From NCBI RefSeq assembly GCF_031143425.1, contig NC_090437.1:846809978-846873977 (forward strand): a stretch of DNA of 64,000 nucleotides, written 5' to 3'. The notes under the pieces were generated by a model, which saw only the letters and a program-made list of their open reading frames with translations, made no database searches and had not been told where the DNA came from. This DNA comes from Pleurodeles waltl. Its lineage: Eukaryota > Chordata > Amphibia > Caudata > Salamandridae. Shown here piece by piece: positions 32,622 through 42,006 of the stretch (position 1 is its first letter; every line of letters starts with the position of its first letter). The translations under genes were made by a program, and so were the position numbers.

Positions 32622-32825
32622 TTACCTCCCTGTTTCGCAATATTTACACCGAAAATACAGTAGAGCAAACAGCGAGAGCAGGACCACGAAGCAGCAATAG
32701 ATAATCACGACAGCTCCAGCCTCCGTCGCAGGAGGGGCCCTGTCCAATGGGTCAGCTGTCGCCCCAACCGAAACAGGAGCCGGGCTGAAGGGAGCTATCC
32801 GCTGAACGATACTGCAATTCTTCAA
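32622..32825 (-). CDS. Small hypothetical membrane protein next to 5' LTR
   Basis: A 67-codon frame starts six bases inside the internal edge of the 5' LTR, element sense. It contains one clear hydrophobic segment (VVIIYCCFVVLLSLFALLYF, about residues 39-58) followed by a short basic, cysteine-containing tail. I recognise no family. A primer-binding site would be expected here, and the frame may be chance. Low confidence that it is expressed. Confidence 0.2.
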   Translation of the reverse strand: MKNCSIVQRIAPFSPAPVSVGATADPLDRAPPATEAGAVVIIYCCFVVLLSLFALLYFRCKYCETGR

Positions 32826-32830
32826 CCAAA

Positions 32831-33441
32831 TGTAGAAGCCTAATTATTCAGCACCCATCCAGATACAAACGACAGTTAGCCAGCTCTTCTAGATAAACAT
32901 AAAGAATTTATTAGCGATAGAATAGAAAGACATGTACATGGAGGATGCTCTGTACTAGATGTAGACGAACATCCTGATTAAAGGAAGTAATACACAATCT
33001 TTTATAACATTAAACCACAAACATAATTTGACGTTCTATTGGTTCTTAGGAATTGACGTATGATTATTTCTACATTATGGCGGAAGGTGGTTCTTTCCTA
33101 TCACACCATATATAGCAATGTAAAGCATAGACAAGGATTTTACACAAGGTGGCCTACGTGCCTAATATCACATGGTCCATCTTGTGACAGAACTTGAGAA
33201 CATCACGTACTCAGACTGGTACTTTCTAGAAGGGATATTGCTTCAGTTAGCATGCAATGACGATGATATTTCCTGGTGGCTGTTCAGAGAGCAAGCCTTG
33301 AAACATAATGCGTTCCCAGCAGTAGCGAATTACATTTGTAGGCCTCTTTACTTAATGATAGGCCTGTTCAGAGCTTGTCATTGTGTATCACAGGGGCCAC
33401 TAGGCATAGCATACCTAAGAACTGTAAAATGCGATTCCACA
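32831..33441 (-). repeat. 5' LTR of the endogenous retrovirus
   Basis: In element sense it begins TGTGGAATCGC at 33441 and ends GGCTTCTACA at 32831, so it has TG...CA ends. It is nearly identical to 22934-23547. The sequence just inside reads, on the minus strand, TTTGGTTGAAGAATTGCAG. A TGG is present but I could not match the following bases to a specific tRNA. Confidence 0.85.
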
Positions 33442-33997
33442 CTTGGACACCCCCAGCTTGTATCCACAGATTTGAAGGAGTTTGATTTTCCACAATGAGT
33501 GCACTAAAGACACATGTAAGACATCTTCCTGAGCCTCATGAGGCTGTCATTGGAGACATTAGTAAAGGTTCACAAGGCATGTTCTGAAAGAGGGAGGCGG
33601 TTACCTGACAGGTGGTAAAATGTAGTCAAACTGATTCTGTCCTAAGGCGTATGAGTGTGATGGACCCTGGCATGGGTCAGAATGTTGATGTGACTGCACT
33701 GATTAGCTGGACTCAGCCCACAGCAAGCGGTATGAAAGTCTTGTGTGTGATGCATGAATGATGTGTGAATTGACCATAAGGCTGTTGGTGCCTTGACATG
33801 GCTTTATGGCTCAACTTTAGAAGTCTTGGTTTCAATAGTCAGATATTTTGATAAGTATTTTTGTTTTGAATCCATCATTTCTGAAGGTGCTAAAACCAAC
33901 CAGTGTAAGTAATGCATTAACTTTGAAAAATGAGTACCAGATTTAAATTTGTGGCAGAAAGAAGGCTCTTACTAAAAACTCTTTTTTCTTTATTCAT
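33442..33997. other. Continuation of the host repeat, then unassigned DNA
   Basis: Bases 33442-33540 continue the repeat interrupted by the provirus (match to 22290-22380). From about 33560 to 33997 nothing is recognised. Confidence 0.5.
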
Positions 33998-34270
33998 TAT
34001 GGGTGGCTATGGATCCTAGCTCAGCTGGCACCTAGGCAAACCTGTTCATTTTTTAACTAAATTATAAGTGGAGTCCTAGGAGGTGTGATACGCATGGCTC
34101 TCACCAGGCAATATTACCCAGAAGCCCTTGCAAGCATCAAACTTTGGGAAGAAACATACATTTTCATCATATTTCTGTGACAGAAATGCATGGAATCTTT
34201 GTTAAGCCACTCTGAATTTATACATGTCTCCCGATAGGATGGTACCACACTGTATTGATGGCCCAAGAGA
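33998..34270 (-). repeat. Satellite unit in minus orientation
   Basis: Its reverse complement matches the ~360-380 bp unit found at 54640-55640 and 59630-60780 (GGTACCA..CTC/TCCCGATA, CAGAAATG, CTCACCAGG..CCCAGAA, CTAGCTCAGC-GGCACCTAG). It faces a plus-oriented stretch beginning near 34360, so the two are head to head. Confidence 0.6.
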
Positions 34271-35961
34271 AAAGGACACAAATGGCCCTAAATCTCAAAG
34301 GTCAGAGATAAGCAATAGGGTTAGTTGCTGTATTTGGGGCATGTTGTGTCACCACCTATGTAAACGTACGAACCACAGACATTTTTGAAAACTAGACAAC
34401 CAAGTAAGTCTGCGGTCTGTGCCTTACGTGGATCCCACAAGGTTTTCTTACCCACAATGCTCTACAAATATCAGATTAAAATCACACAATTACCTACCAT
34501 TTCTGTGACGGAAAGTTCCGGAATCCGCAAGATTCCAGAAAATTCCTGCCACTCTGCATTATCCTACTTGTCCCGATAAAAATGCTGCCCCACTTGTATG
34601 GCTCGAACTAGTGCCTGCTACAGGAATGGCTCAAACCAAGGCTATCTGGCGCCCCCGCCAGGGGACTCCAATTGACCTAAGTTTGATCCTTTTCTGTGAT
34701 GGGCACTAGGCATTCCCACGTAAGTGAGGTACCATTTTTTTATCGGGAGATCTGAGAAGATGCCAGGTGGAAGGAAGTTTGTGGCCATCCGCAGATTCCA
34801 GAACTTTCTATCACACAAATGTGAGGAAAAAGTGTTTTTTAGTCAAAGTTTGAGGTTTGCAAGGGATTACGGGTAAAAAAAAGTATTGAGACCAATGAAA
34901 GTCAGTCCACACTGGATATCCCTAGTTGTCTAGTTTAAAAAAAATGTACAGGTTGGCTAGGTTTCCTGTTGTAGGGTTTTCCTCCAAGCTTTTTCCTTCT
35001 GACCTCCTGTTTTGATCCTCTGCTGAATTTCAATGTTGATGGCTTTAGGACTCTGGGTACTTTACCACTGCTGATCAGTGCTAAAGTGCAGGTGCTCTGT
35101 GTCTGAATTGTATTGGTGATTGATTTATCCATGACTGGCATATTTGATTTACTAATAAGTCCCTAGTATAAAGCACCATGTGTGCCCAGGGCCTGTAAAT
35201 CAAAAGCTGCTAGTGGGCCCGTAGCACTGATTGTCCCACCCACATAAGAAGCCCTGTAAACATGTCTCAGACCTTCCATTGCAGTGTCTGTGTGTGAAGT
35301 TTTAAACTGCCATGGTGACCTGGCAAGTGGATGCACTTGCCAGGCCCAAACCTTCATTTATTATCGATACGTTGCCCCTAAGGTAGGACCAAGGCAGCCC
35401 CATGGGCAGGGTGCAGTGTATTTAAAAGGTAGAACATGCACTGGTGTGTTTTACATGTCCTGATAGTGAAATACTGCTAAATGGGCAAGTCACTATAGCA
35501 AGGCCTATCTCTCTCATATGGTAACACGGGGATTGGCTTGAAATACATTTAAGTTTAATTTTCCATTTGGAGCAGATAGAGATATGTAGTTTGGGGTCAC
35601 ATCTTTTGGAGAAGTTGTTTTTTAAATAGTAAGTCTGAAAATGCCACTTTTAGGAAACTGGGCATTTTCTTGCTTAGCCATTCTGTGCCTCTTCCTGTCT
35701 GTGGAATACATGTCTGGGTCAGGATGACAGTCGGGCTGTTTGTGAATTCACTCTACACAGTCAAACAAAGGGGCCTGAGGTGTGCCCTGCATATCCTGAT
35801 GGGTCTTCCTGAGCTAGAGTGGTGTGAGGAGCTGACACCTGAATAGAGCTGTGCCTATCCTTAGACAAAGTAGTCTCCAATCCTCTAGAGTGTGCCTAGG
35901 GCCAAGGCAGGAAAGGCACTGCAAAGACCCTCTGATGTTTGCCTACTTTAAAGGCAGAAAT

Positions 35962-36174
35962 GAACGAGTTACTTACCTTCGGTAACGACTTTTCTGGTGG
36001 ATACATTAGCTACCTGTGGATTCCTCACCTCATGAATACTCCCATGGCGCCAGCATTTGACGGAAATCTTCTTACTAGTCTCTGCACGTCGACGAGGACG
36101 TCACTCTAGCCCACGCGACGCCGTCTGACGTCATACAGGCAATAAGAAGTCCTCGCCGACGTGCCGATGACAGT
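35962..36174 (+). repeat. DIRS copy B inverted terminal repeat, left
   Basis: About 36008-36174 is, by eye, the near-exact inverted complement of 41824-41990 on the right side. The outermost ~46 bases (GAACGAGTTACTTACCTTCG and on to GGATACATTA) are specific to this end and are found again, inverted, in the internal complementary region. Confidence 0.9.
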
Positions 36175-36297
36175 ACCAACATTTTTTACGTGCATGAGAA
36201 TAATAATAATAACCCAATGCAATGAAAGAGCAAAGCAACATCTCTTAATATTGTAAATCACACAACATTGCAATAAAATAGCTGTAGATTTAATATA

Positions 36298-36420
36298 ACC
36301 TTTTTTTTTTTTTTTTTTTTAAACAAATAAATATATTTATACATACGAATCATGTATATACCCAATATATATATAGATTTATATATACATATACACATAT
36401 ATACAAATATCATACATGCA
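36298..36420. repeat. Poly(T) and TA-rich tract in DIRS 3' region
   Basis: A run of about 20 T residues (36301-36320) is followed by TATA/TACA-rich DNA, between the terminal repeat and the internal complementary region. It is non-coding. Confidence 0.8.
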
Positions 36421-36508
36421 AAATGTATTGCAACTTTGAAGACCAAAAGGAGCACACTCAAGGATTGCTTGGAGAGACCAAAAAGGCAACGGGGAGGCGG
36501 GTGGGACC

Positions 36509-36619
36509 GTGAGGAATCCACAGGTAGCTAATGTATCCACCAGAAAAGTCGTTACCGAAGGTAAGTAACTCGTTCTTCTGATGGATACAACTACCTGTGG
36601 ATTCCTCACCTCATGAATA
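36509..36619. repeat. DIRS internal complementary region
   Basis: Bases 36509-36575 are the reverse complement of the left outer end (35962-36030). Bases 36576-36619 are the reverse complement of the right outer end (about 41960-42003). The two halves meet at CGTTC|TTCTG. That equals the reverse complement of the right end (...CAGAA) joined to the left end (GAACG...), the exact junction of a circularised element. Known DIRS models use this region as template to complete the ends of the circular intermediate. Confidence 0.92.
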
Positions 36620-36663
36620 GAGTCCCAAAGCAGTACCACGCCCGGCGGTGGGTGCCTAAATGG

Positions 36664-37780
36664 TCAAACCAAGAAATCCTGCAGCACTGACCGTGCAAAA
36701 TGACCGTCCCTTCTGACCTCAGAGTCCAAACAGTAATGTTTCACAAAAGTGTGAAGGGACGACCAAGTTGCGGCCTTGCAGATGTCAACCACAGGAACAC
36801 CCCTGGCCAAGGCCGAAGAGGCCGACTTAGCTCTGGTGGAGTGAGCTCTAATGCCCTCAGGCGGATCCTTCTTTGCCAAAGAGTAACAGATTTTAATGCA
36901 AAGAACAACCCACCTGGAGAGTGTTCTCTTGTGGACTGCCTTTCCTCTCCTCTTGCCCACGTATCCGACAAACAGCTGATCCTCCAGCCTGATATCCTTC
37001 ATTCTGTCGATATAGAAGCTCAACGCCCTTTTTGGGTCCAGGCGATGTAGTCTTTCTTCCTCCTTTGAAGGATGAGGCGGAGGATAAAACGTGGACAAAG
37101 TGATTGTCTGAGCCAAATGGAAGGGTGAAACAACCTTCGGAAGGAAAGCAGCCTTGGTCCTCAACACCACCTTATCCCCATAAAACGTTATATAAGGGGG
37201 TTTAACCGATAAGGCCTGCAACTCACTCACTCTCCTTGCAGATGTTATAGCTACCAGGAATACTGTTTTAATAACCAAATACCTTAAGGGGCAAGAATGC
37301 ATAGGCTCAAAAGGGGACCCCATAAGGAAAGTCAGGACCAAGGACAAATCCCATTGAGGCATAACGAATGGTTTTGGAGGATATTGATTCAGAAGACCTT
37401 TCAAGAATCTGAGAACAATAGGGGATTTAAATAACGATGGTTGGTCTGGAAGACAAATGAAGGCTGACAAGGCCGACAAATAACCCTTAATGGTAGCTAC
37501 TGCACAACCTTTCTGCGCTAGAGACAGTGCAAAAGACAAAACATGTGACAGATGAGCATGTAAGGGATCCATCTGTCTCTCTCCACACCACATAACAAAT
37601 TTAGACCACCTATTAGCGTAGATAGATTTAGTGGAGTGTCGCCTGGCCGCTAAGATAACATCCACTACATCAGGCGGGAGAGAGAAGGAACTCAGGTTGC
37701 CCCGTTCAATCTCCAAGCATGTAGGTGCAGACTCTGGAGGTTGGGGTGTAAAACCTGCCCCTGCGACTGCGAGAGGAGGT
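36664..37780 (-). CDS. DIRS tyrosine recombinase (integrase)
   Basis: The open frame spans 36664-39537 (957 codons), but the part upstream of about residue 585 overlaps the reverse transcriptase in another frame, so the functional protein probably begins within that overlap; the start given is approximate. Counting from 39537, the catalytic domain carries Arg769 (TSARRVSELQAL), His899 and Arg902 (HSTRAKSASS), Trp925 and the nucleophile Tyr935 (FVKHYCLD). This completes the R..HxxR..Y set. An N-terminal core-binding region (about 620-740, including YANRWSKFVMWC and IKGYLSALSAF) precedes it. The protein joins the circular DNA intermediate to the target. The frame relation to RT is -1; a promoter or re-initiation signal was not identified. 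Confidence 0.9.
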
Positions 37781-39779
37781 CTGCCCTGAGAGGGAGACGG
37801 AGCGGAGGGCACAGTGAGAGTTGGAGAAGGTCGGAGTACCATACCCTCCTTGGCCAATCCGGAGCTATTAAGATGACTTGGGCCCGGTCTTGGCGAATTT
37901 TCCTCAACACTCGAGGAATCAAGGGTATGGGGGGAAACGCGTAAAGCAACTGGTCGCACCAGGTTATCTGAAACGCGTCCCCCAACGCTCCCTGCATCGG
38001 ATACTGGAGGCTGCAGAATAACGGGCAATGCGCGTTCTCCCGAGTGGCAAACAGATCTATCCGAGGAAACCCCCACATCTGGAAGATTAAACAGACTTGA
38101 TCTGGATGGAGACGCCACTCGTGGTCTGCCGAGAATTGGCGACTGAGACTGTCCGCACGTACATTCAAGACCCCGGCCAGATGATTTGCCACCAAGCAAA
38201 TCTGATGGTCCTTTGCCCAGGACCATAGCCGAAGAGCTTCTCTGCAGAGAAGGTACGACCCTACTCCTCCCTGTTTGTTTATGTACCACATCGTGGTAGT
38301 ATTGTCCGTCAGGACCTGTACCGACTGACCACGAAGGGATGGGAGGAAGGCCTTGAGAGCCAAACGTACAGCCCGTAACTCCAACAGATTGATATGAAAC
38401 ACCTGTTCCTCTGGAGACCAAAGCCCTTTGATCTCCAGATCCCCCAGATGAGCTCCCCATCCTAGGGTGGAGGCATCCGTTATTACCGTGGCCACTGGTG
38501 GCGACTGCGCGAACGGCTTCCCCTGTGAAAGATTGTTGCCCGCAATCCACCACTTCAATTCCACAGCAGCATCTCTGGAGATCTTGACAGTACCTTCTAA
38601 ATCTCCCTTGTGTTGAGACCACTGCCTTCGGAGGCACCACTGAAGAGCCCTCATGTGCCAGCGAGCATGCGTGACCAACAGAATGCAGGAGGCGAACAGA
38701 CCGAGCAGACGAAGGACCTTGAGGACTGGATCTACCGCTCCATTTCGAAACATTGAAACCAATTCCTGAATATCTTGAATCCGCTGAGGCGGAGGAAAGG
38801 CTCGACTCAATGTTGTATCCAGTACTGCCCCTATGAACAGGAGGCGCTGAGAGGGCTCCAGGTGAGATTTGGGCACGTTCACCGAAAAGCCCAGGTCGAA
38901 CAACAACTGGGTTGTTGACTGCAGATGATGCGACACAAGCTCCGGGGACTTGGCTTTGATCAACCAGTCGTCCAAGTAAGGGAATACTGCTATCCCCTTC
39001 CTTCTGAGCTCCGCCGCAACCACTGACATCACCTTTGTGAAGACTCGAGGTGCTGAAGTAAGACCAAACGGGAGGACCGCAAACTGATAGTGCTGCGACC
39101 CTACCACAAACCGGAGATACTTCCTGTGCGACTTGAGTATCGGGATATGAAAGTAAGCATCCTGCAAGTCGACAGACACCATCCAATCTTCCTTGTTCAA
39201 CGCCAAAAGCACCTGTGCTAGGGTCAGCATCTTGAACTTTTCCTGTTTGAGGAACCAATTCAAGATCCTCAGATCCAGGATTGGTCTCAACTGACCATCC
39301 TTTTTGGGAATCAGGAAGTATCTTGAGTAACAACCTCGACCCTTTTCCTGCTCTGGGACCAACTCTACCGCGCCCTTTGAAAGGAGGACTTGAACCTCCT
39401 GTTCTAGCAACAGGAGGTGTTCTTCTGAACAATAAGATGGGCGGGGCGGGATGAGGGGCGGGAACTCCCGAAAGGGAAGGGCGTAGCCTTTTCCCACAAT
39501 GCCGAGAACCCAAGTGTCCGTTGTGATAGACCTCCACTTGTGGAGAAAACGCTGTAATCTTCCCCCTACAGGAGAGGAGTGAGTGGGAAACGGTGGAAGC
39601 CTAAGGCTGCTTCCCCTGCTGCACCCCTCCAGAGGACGAGGAAGAGGCAGAGTGCTGTTGAGAGGCTCCTCTGGTACGGACCCCACCCCTCCCCCTCCCT
39701 CTAAATGACCTATAGGGGAGGGAAGAGGCGGGTTGCTGGAACCTCCCCCGAAAGGAAGAGGAATAAGAGCCACGCCCAA
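37692..39779 (-). CDS. DIRS reverse transcriptase / RNase H polyprotein
   Basis: 695 aa. Reverse transcriptase: FLIPKKDGQLRPILDLR (155-171), motif A SVDLQDAYFHIP with Asp204, LPFGLTSAPRVFTKVM (236-251) and the active site YLDDWLI (268-274). RNase H: ITDASTLGWG with Asp435, LLELRAV with Glu467, LTDNTTT with Asp492 and RADSLSR with Asp542. After RNase H comes RIDLFATRENAHCPLF and AFPPIPLIPRVLRKI, the C-terminal region typical of DIRS pol, where some families carry a methyltransferase-like domain. The start at 39779 gives a 179-base overlap with gag in the +1 frame. Translation may use its own ATG or frameshifting; I see no obvious slippery site by eye. All catalytic residues are present. Confidence 0.93.
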   Translation of the reverse strand: MGVALIPLPFGGGSSNPPLPSPIGHLEGGGGVGSVPEEPLNSTLPLPRPLEGCSRGSSLRLPPFPTHSSPVGGRLQRFLHKWRSITTDTWVLGIVGKGYALPFREFPPLIPPRPSYCSEEHLLLLEQEVQVLLSKGAVELVPEQEKGRGCYSRYFLIPKKDGQLRPILDLRILNWFLKQEKFKMLTLAQVLLALNKEDWMVSVDLQDAYFHIPILKSHRKYLRFVVGSQHYQFAVLPFGLTSAPRVFTKVMSVVAAELRRKGIAVFPYLDDWLIKAKSPELVSHHLQSTTQLLFDLGFSVNVPKSHLEPSQRLLFIGAVLDTTLSRAFPPPQRIQDIQELVSMFRNGAVDPVLKVLRLLGLFASCILLVTHARWHMRALQWCLRRQWSQHKGDLEGTVKISRDAAVELKWWIAGNNLSQGKPFAQSPPVATVITDASTLGWGAHLGDLEIKGLWSPEEQVFHINLLELRAVRLALKAFLPSLRGQSVQVLTDNTTTMWYINKQGGVGSYLLCREALRLWSWAKDHQICLVANHLAGVLNVRADSLSRQFSADHEWRLHPDQVCLIFQMWGFPRIDLFATRENAHCPLFCSLQYPMQGALGDAFQITWCDQLLYAFPPIPLIPRVLRKIRQDRAQVILIAPDWPRRVWYSDLLQLSLCPPLRLPLRADLLSQSQGQVLHPNLQSLHLHAWRLNGAT

Positions 39780-41721
39780 ATCCCCGAAACCTCCTGAAAA
39801 TTCTAGAAGAGGCAGAGGAAGAAGGAGCTTGCAGTCCTAACGATTTGGCTGTGGCTCTGCTCTCCTTAAATCGTTCCAAGGCCGAATCTGCCTTGGCTCC
39901 AAACAGTCTGTCCCCATCAAACGGGAGGTCCAGCAGGGTCGACTGCACATCCGCAGAGAACCCTGAGTTTCGGAGCCAGGCCTGTCTTCTTGCCACCACA
40001 GCCGTGCCCATCGCCCTGGCCACCGAGTCGGTCGTGTCCAGCCCAGACTGGATAATCTGGGTCGCGGCAGCCTGGGCGTCCGAGACCACATCCAAAAGAC
40101 CCTGGGGAAGCTCCGTGAATGAAGACGAAATATCATCCATCAGCGCATGGATGTACCTCCCCAGAATGCACGTGGCGTTGGTGGCCTTCAACGCCAAACT
40201 GCATGACGAAAATATTTTCTTGGACTGCGCATCCAGTTTCTTGGAGTCTCTGTCTCCAGGCACCGTCGGGAAGGAACCAGGCGCTGACTTTGAGGAACAG
40301 GAGGCTTGCACCACCAAGCTCTCTGGCGTAGGGTGTCTAGAGAGAAAGCCAGGGTCAGATGGTGCAGCTCGATACCTCCTGGCCACAGCCCTATGAACGG
40401 CCGAGGAAGACACCGGCTTCTTCCACACCTCCAACACCGGATCCAGCAAAGCCTCATTAAATGGCAAGAGAGGCTCAGCTGCAGCAGAGGCCGGATGCAA
40501 TACCTCTGTCAGCAAATTCTGCTTTGCCTCTGCCACCGGCAAAGGCAGGTCCAAAAAGCTCGCTGCCTTCCTCACCACAGCATGAAAGGAAGCAGCCTCC
40601 TCCGTATATTCCCCTGGAGATGAAAGGTCCCACTCAGGGGAAGTGTCCAGCCCACTGGCTGTATCCAGACCATGCAGTCCGTCTCCAGAGTCCTCAATCT
40701 CTCCCTCCTCTAGGACTCGCTGGTACTCTTGCTCTTCTAAAAGACGGAGAGCACGCCTCCTCGAATGAAGTCTCTCCTCGATACGCGGAGTCGACATGGC
40801 CTCCGCCGACGTCGAAGAACGGCGCCGATCTCCAGAAGCATCTGACGCCGCGTCCGGCGCCACAGGCAGCTTCGGCGCCGAGGCAGGAGCCGGAGGACGA
40901 GGTCTTGGAGCCGATGGACCAACCGGAGTCACAGGGCAAAATCCTGACTTCGACGGAGGGGCAACCTCCGGGGCCGAAACATCCGAAGCCACCGGAGGGG
41001 CCACCGACGCCGGCACCGGCGCCGAGCCCACATTCCCAAAAGGGAGAAAGGGCATAAAGGGTGCCGGCCGAAGAGGCGCAGGATCACCCAACGAAAAGGC
41101 CAAGGGCCCCGAAGGACCAGCCGGAGCAGCTCCTGGAGCCATCTGCTGAAAGATGGTATACATCGCATTAAGAAACGCGGTACTATCGGCTCCAGGAGTG
41201 GGAAAAGCCGGATACTGGGGTGCCTGGATCGAAGGCGACCCCGACGCCGGCCTCGACGTCTGCGACGCCGGAGAAAACACAAGAGGCTGCACCACCTCAA
41301 TCACTGACGCCTGACCAGGTGAAGTCGGTGACGCCGGAGAGGGCAACGGCGTCGATGGATGCGGCGTGACCGTGGGGCTGACCTCCCAAGTCCTCCGACG
41401 CCGAGCCGAAGGTGACCTCGAATGAGACTCCTTGCTGGAGTGACGTCGTGAGTCTCTACGGCGCCGGGAGTCTCGATGACGCCGGTGAGACCTTGGCGAA
41501 GAAGACTTCTTATGATGTTTCTCCTTCTTCTTTGACTTTGCCATGAATAACTTGGCCTCGCGCTCTTTGAGGGCCTTCGGATTCATGTGTTGACATGAAT
41601 CGCAAGTCGAGACGTCGTGGTCGGAGCTCAAACACCATAGACAGTCGGAGTGAGGATCTGTAACTGACATCTTGCCCCCACACTCTCGACAGGGCTTGAA
41701 ACCCGACTTCCTCTGAGACAT
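39601..41721 (-). CDS. DIRS gag-like protein
   Basis: About 706 aa from the ATG at 41719-41721 (MSQRKSGFKPC). The frame is open up to 41811, but the internal start is chosen because copy A keeps the same methionine (MSPPKKSDFEPC). A cysteine cluster of zinc-finger type opens the protein (CRECGG..DCLWCLSSDHDVSTCDSC). It is followed by a Lys/Arg/Ser/His-rich stretch with many RS and SR dipeptides, a long Pro/Ala-rich region, then a more ordered C-terminal half containing LRLLEEQEYQRVLEEGEIED and LDTSPEWDLSSPGEYTEEAA, also seen in copy A. The tail is Gly/Arg/Ser-rich. Its role is presumably RNA packaging, by analogy with retrotransposon gag. Confidence 0.85.
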   Translation of the reverse strand: MSQRKSGFKPCRECGGKMSVTDPHSDCLWCLSSDHDVSTCDSCQHMNPKALKEREAKLFMAKSKKKEKHHKKSSSPRSHRRHRDSRRRRDSRRHSSKESHSRSPSARRRRTWEVSPTVTPHPSTPLPSPASPTSPGQASVIEVVQPLVFSPASQTSRPASGSPSIQAPQYPAFPTPGADSTAFLNAMYTIFQQMAPGAAPAGPSGPLAFSLGDPAPLRPAPFMPFLPFGNVGSAPVPASVAPPVASDVSAPEVAPPSKSGFCPVTPVGPSAPRPRPPAPASAPKLPVAPDAASDASGDRRRSSTSAEAMSTPRIEERLHSRRRALRLLEEQEYQRVLEEGEIEDSGDGLHGLDTASGLDTSPEWDLSSPGEYTEEAASFHAVVRKAASFLDLPLPVAEAKQNLLTEVLHPASAAAEPLLPFNEALLDPVLEVWKKPVSSSAVHRAVARRYRAAPSDPGFLSRHPTPESLVVQASCSSKSAPGSFPTVPGDRDSKKLDAQSKKIFSSCSLALKATNATCILGRYIHALMDDISSSFTELPQGLLDVVSDAQAAATQIIQSGLDTTDSVARAMGTAVVARRQAWLRNSGFSADVQSTLLDLPFDGDRLFGAKADSALERFKESRATAKSLGLQAPSSSASSRIFRRFRGFGRGSYSSSFRGRFQQPASSLPYRSFRGRGRGGVRTRGASQQHSASSSSSGGVQQGKQP

Positions 41722-41823
41722 TGTTACCGCAGAGAAGACTACGCAGCAGACAATACACTGTAACCACGAAGGTAACAGTAACTCCCTCGAAGATAACCGT
41801 TTCGAATGCACGGAAAAAAGGGA

Positions 41824-42003
41824 ACTGTCATCGGCACGTCGGCGAGGACTTCTTATTGCCTGTATGACGTCAGACGGCGTCGCGTGGGCTAGAGTGACGT
41901 CCTCGTCGACGTGCAGAGACTAGTAAGAAGATTTCCGTCAAATGCTGGCGCCATGGGAGTATTCATGAGGTGAGGAATCCACAGGTAGTTGTATCCATCA
42001 GAA
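41824..42003 (-). repeat. DIRS copy B inverted terminal repeat, right
   Basis: This is the element-sense 5' end. It is rich in GACGTC and CGTCG, contains GAGGTGAGGAATCCACAGG and ends TCCATCAGAA at 42003. It is inverted relative to 35962-36174. The first host bases to the right are AGGTATAAATACTGG. Confidence 0.9.
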
Positions 42004-42006
42004 AGG

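Larger units (their letters stand above)
22934..33441 (-). mobile_element. Endogenous retrovirus, gamma-type env, defective
   Basis: Two direct repeats of about 611-614 bp bound a minus-strand provirus. Element-sense order is 5' LTR (32831-33441), weak gag-like region (about 30400-30990), integrase remnant (25909-26460), env (23576-25281), polypurine-like tract, 3' LTR (22934-23547). The LTRs differ at about 14 positions by eye count. Protease, reverse transcriptase and RNase H were not found. Much of 26500-30400 is AT-rich and includes a hAT-like insertion. I see no exact target duplication: left flank CATACT, right flank CTTGG. The related repeat copy reads CATACTTTCAC, so the insertion point is still clear. 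Confidence 0.8.
35962..42003 (-). mobile_element. Complete DIRS retrotransposon (copy B), open frames
   Basis: This 6.04-kb element reads on the minus strand. It has gag (39601-41721), reverse transcriptase/RNase H (37692-39779) and tyrosine recombinase (ending 36664), all open, inverted terminal repeats (right 41824-42003, left 35962-36174) and an internal complementary region (36509-36619). No target duplication is seen, as expected for recombinase-mediated insertion. A GAA lies at each end: GAACGAG at 35962, and ...CAGAA followed by host AGGTATAAATA at 42003. The host is the LTR-like element 34967-42839. This is the only copy in the window that looks capable of coding for all DIRS functions. 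Confidence 0.93.

Noticed and set aside
32279..32668. 129-codon minus-strand frame with hydrophobic and poly-Phe stretches
   Set aside because: Driven by an A-rich run on the plus strand; no recognisable retroviral or host domain.
22929..33446. Target-site duplication for the provirus
   Set aside because: Flanks CATACT and CTTGG do not give an exact 4-6 bp duplication, so none is claimed.
40461..41057. 198-codon plus-strand frame rich in proline
   Set aside because: Antisense of the GC-rich, low-complexity part of DIRS gag; composition alone explains it.
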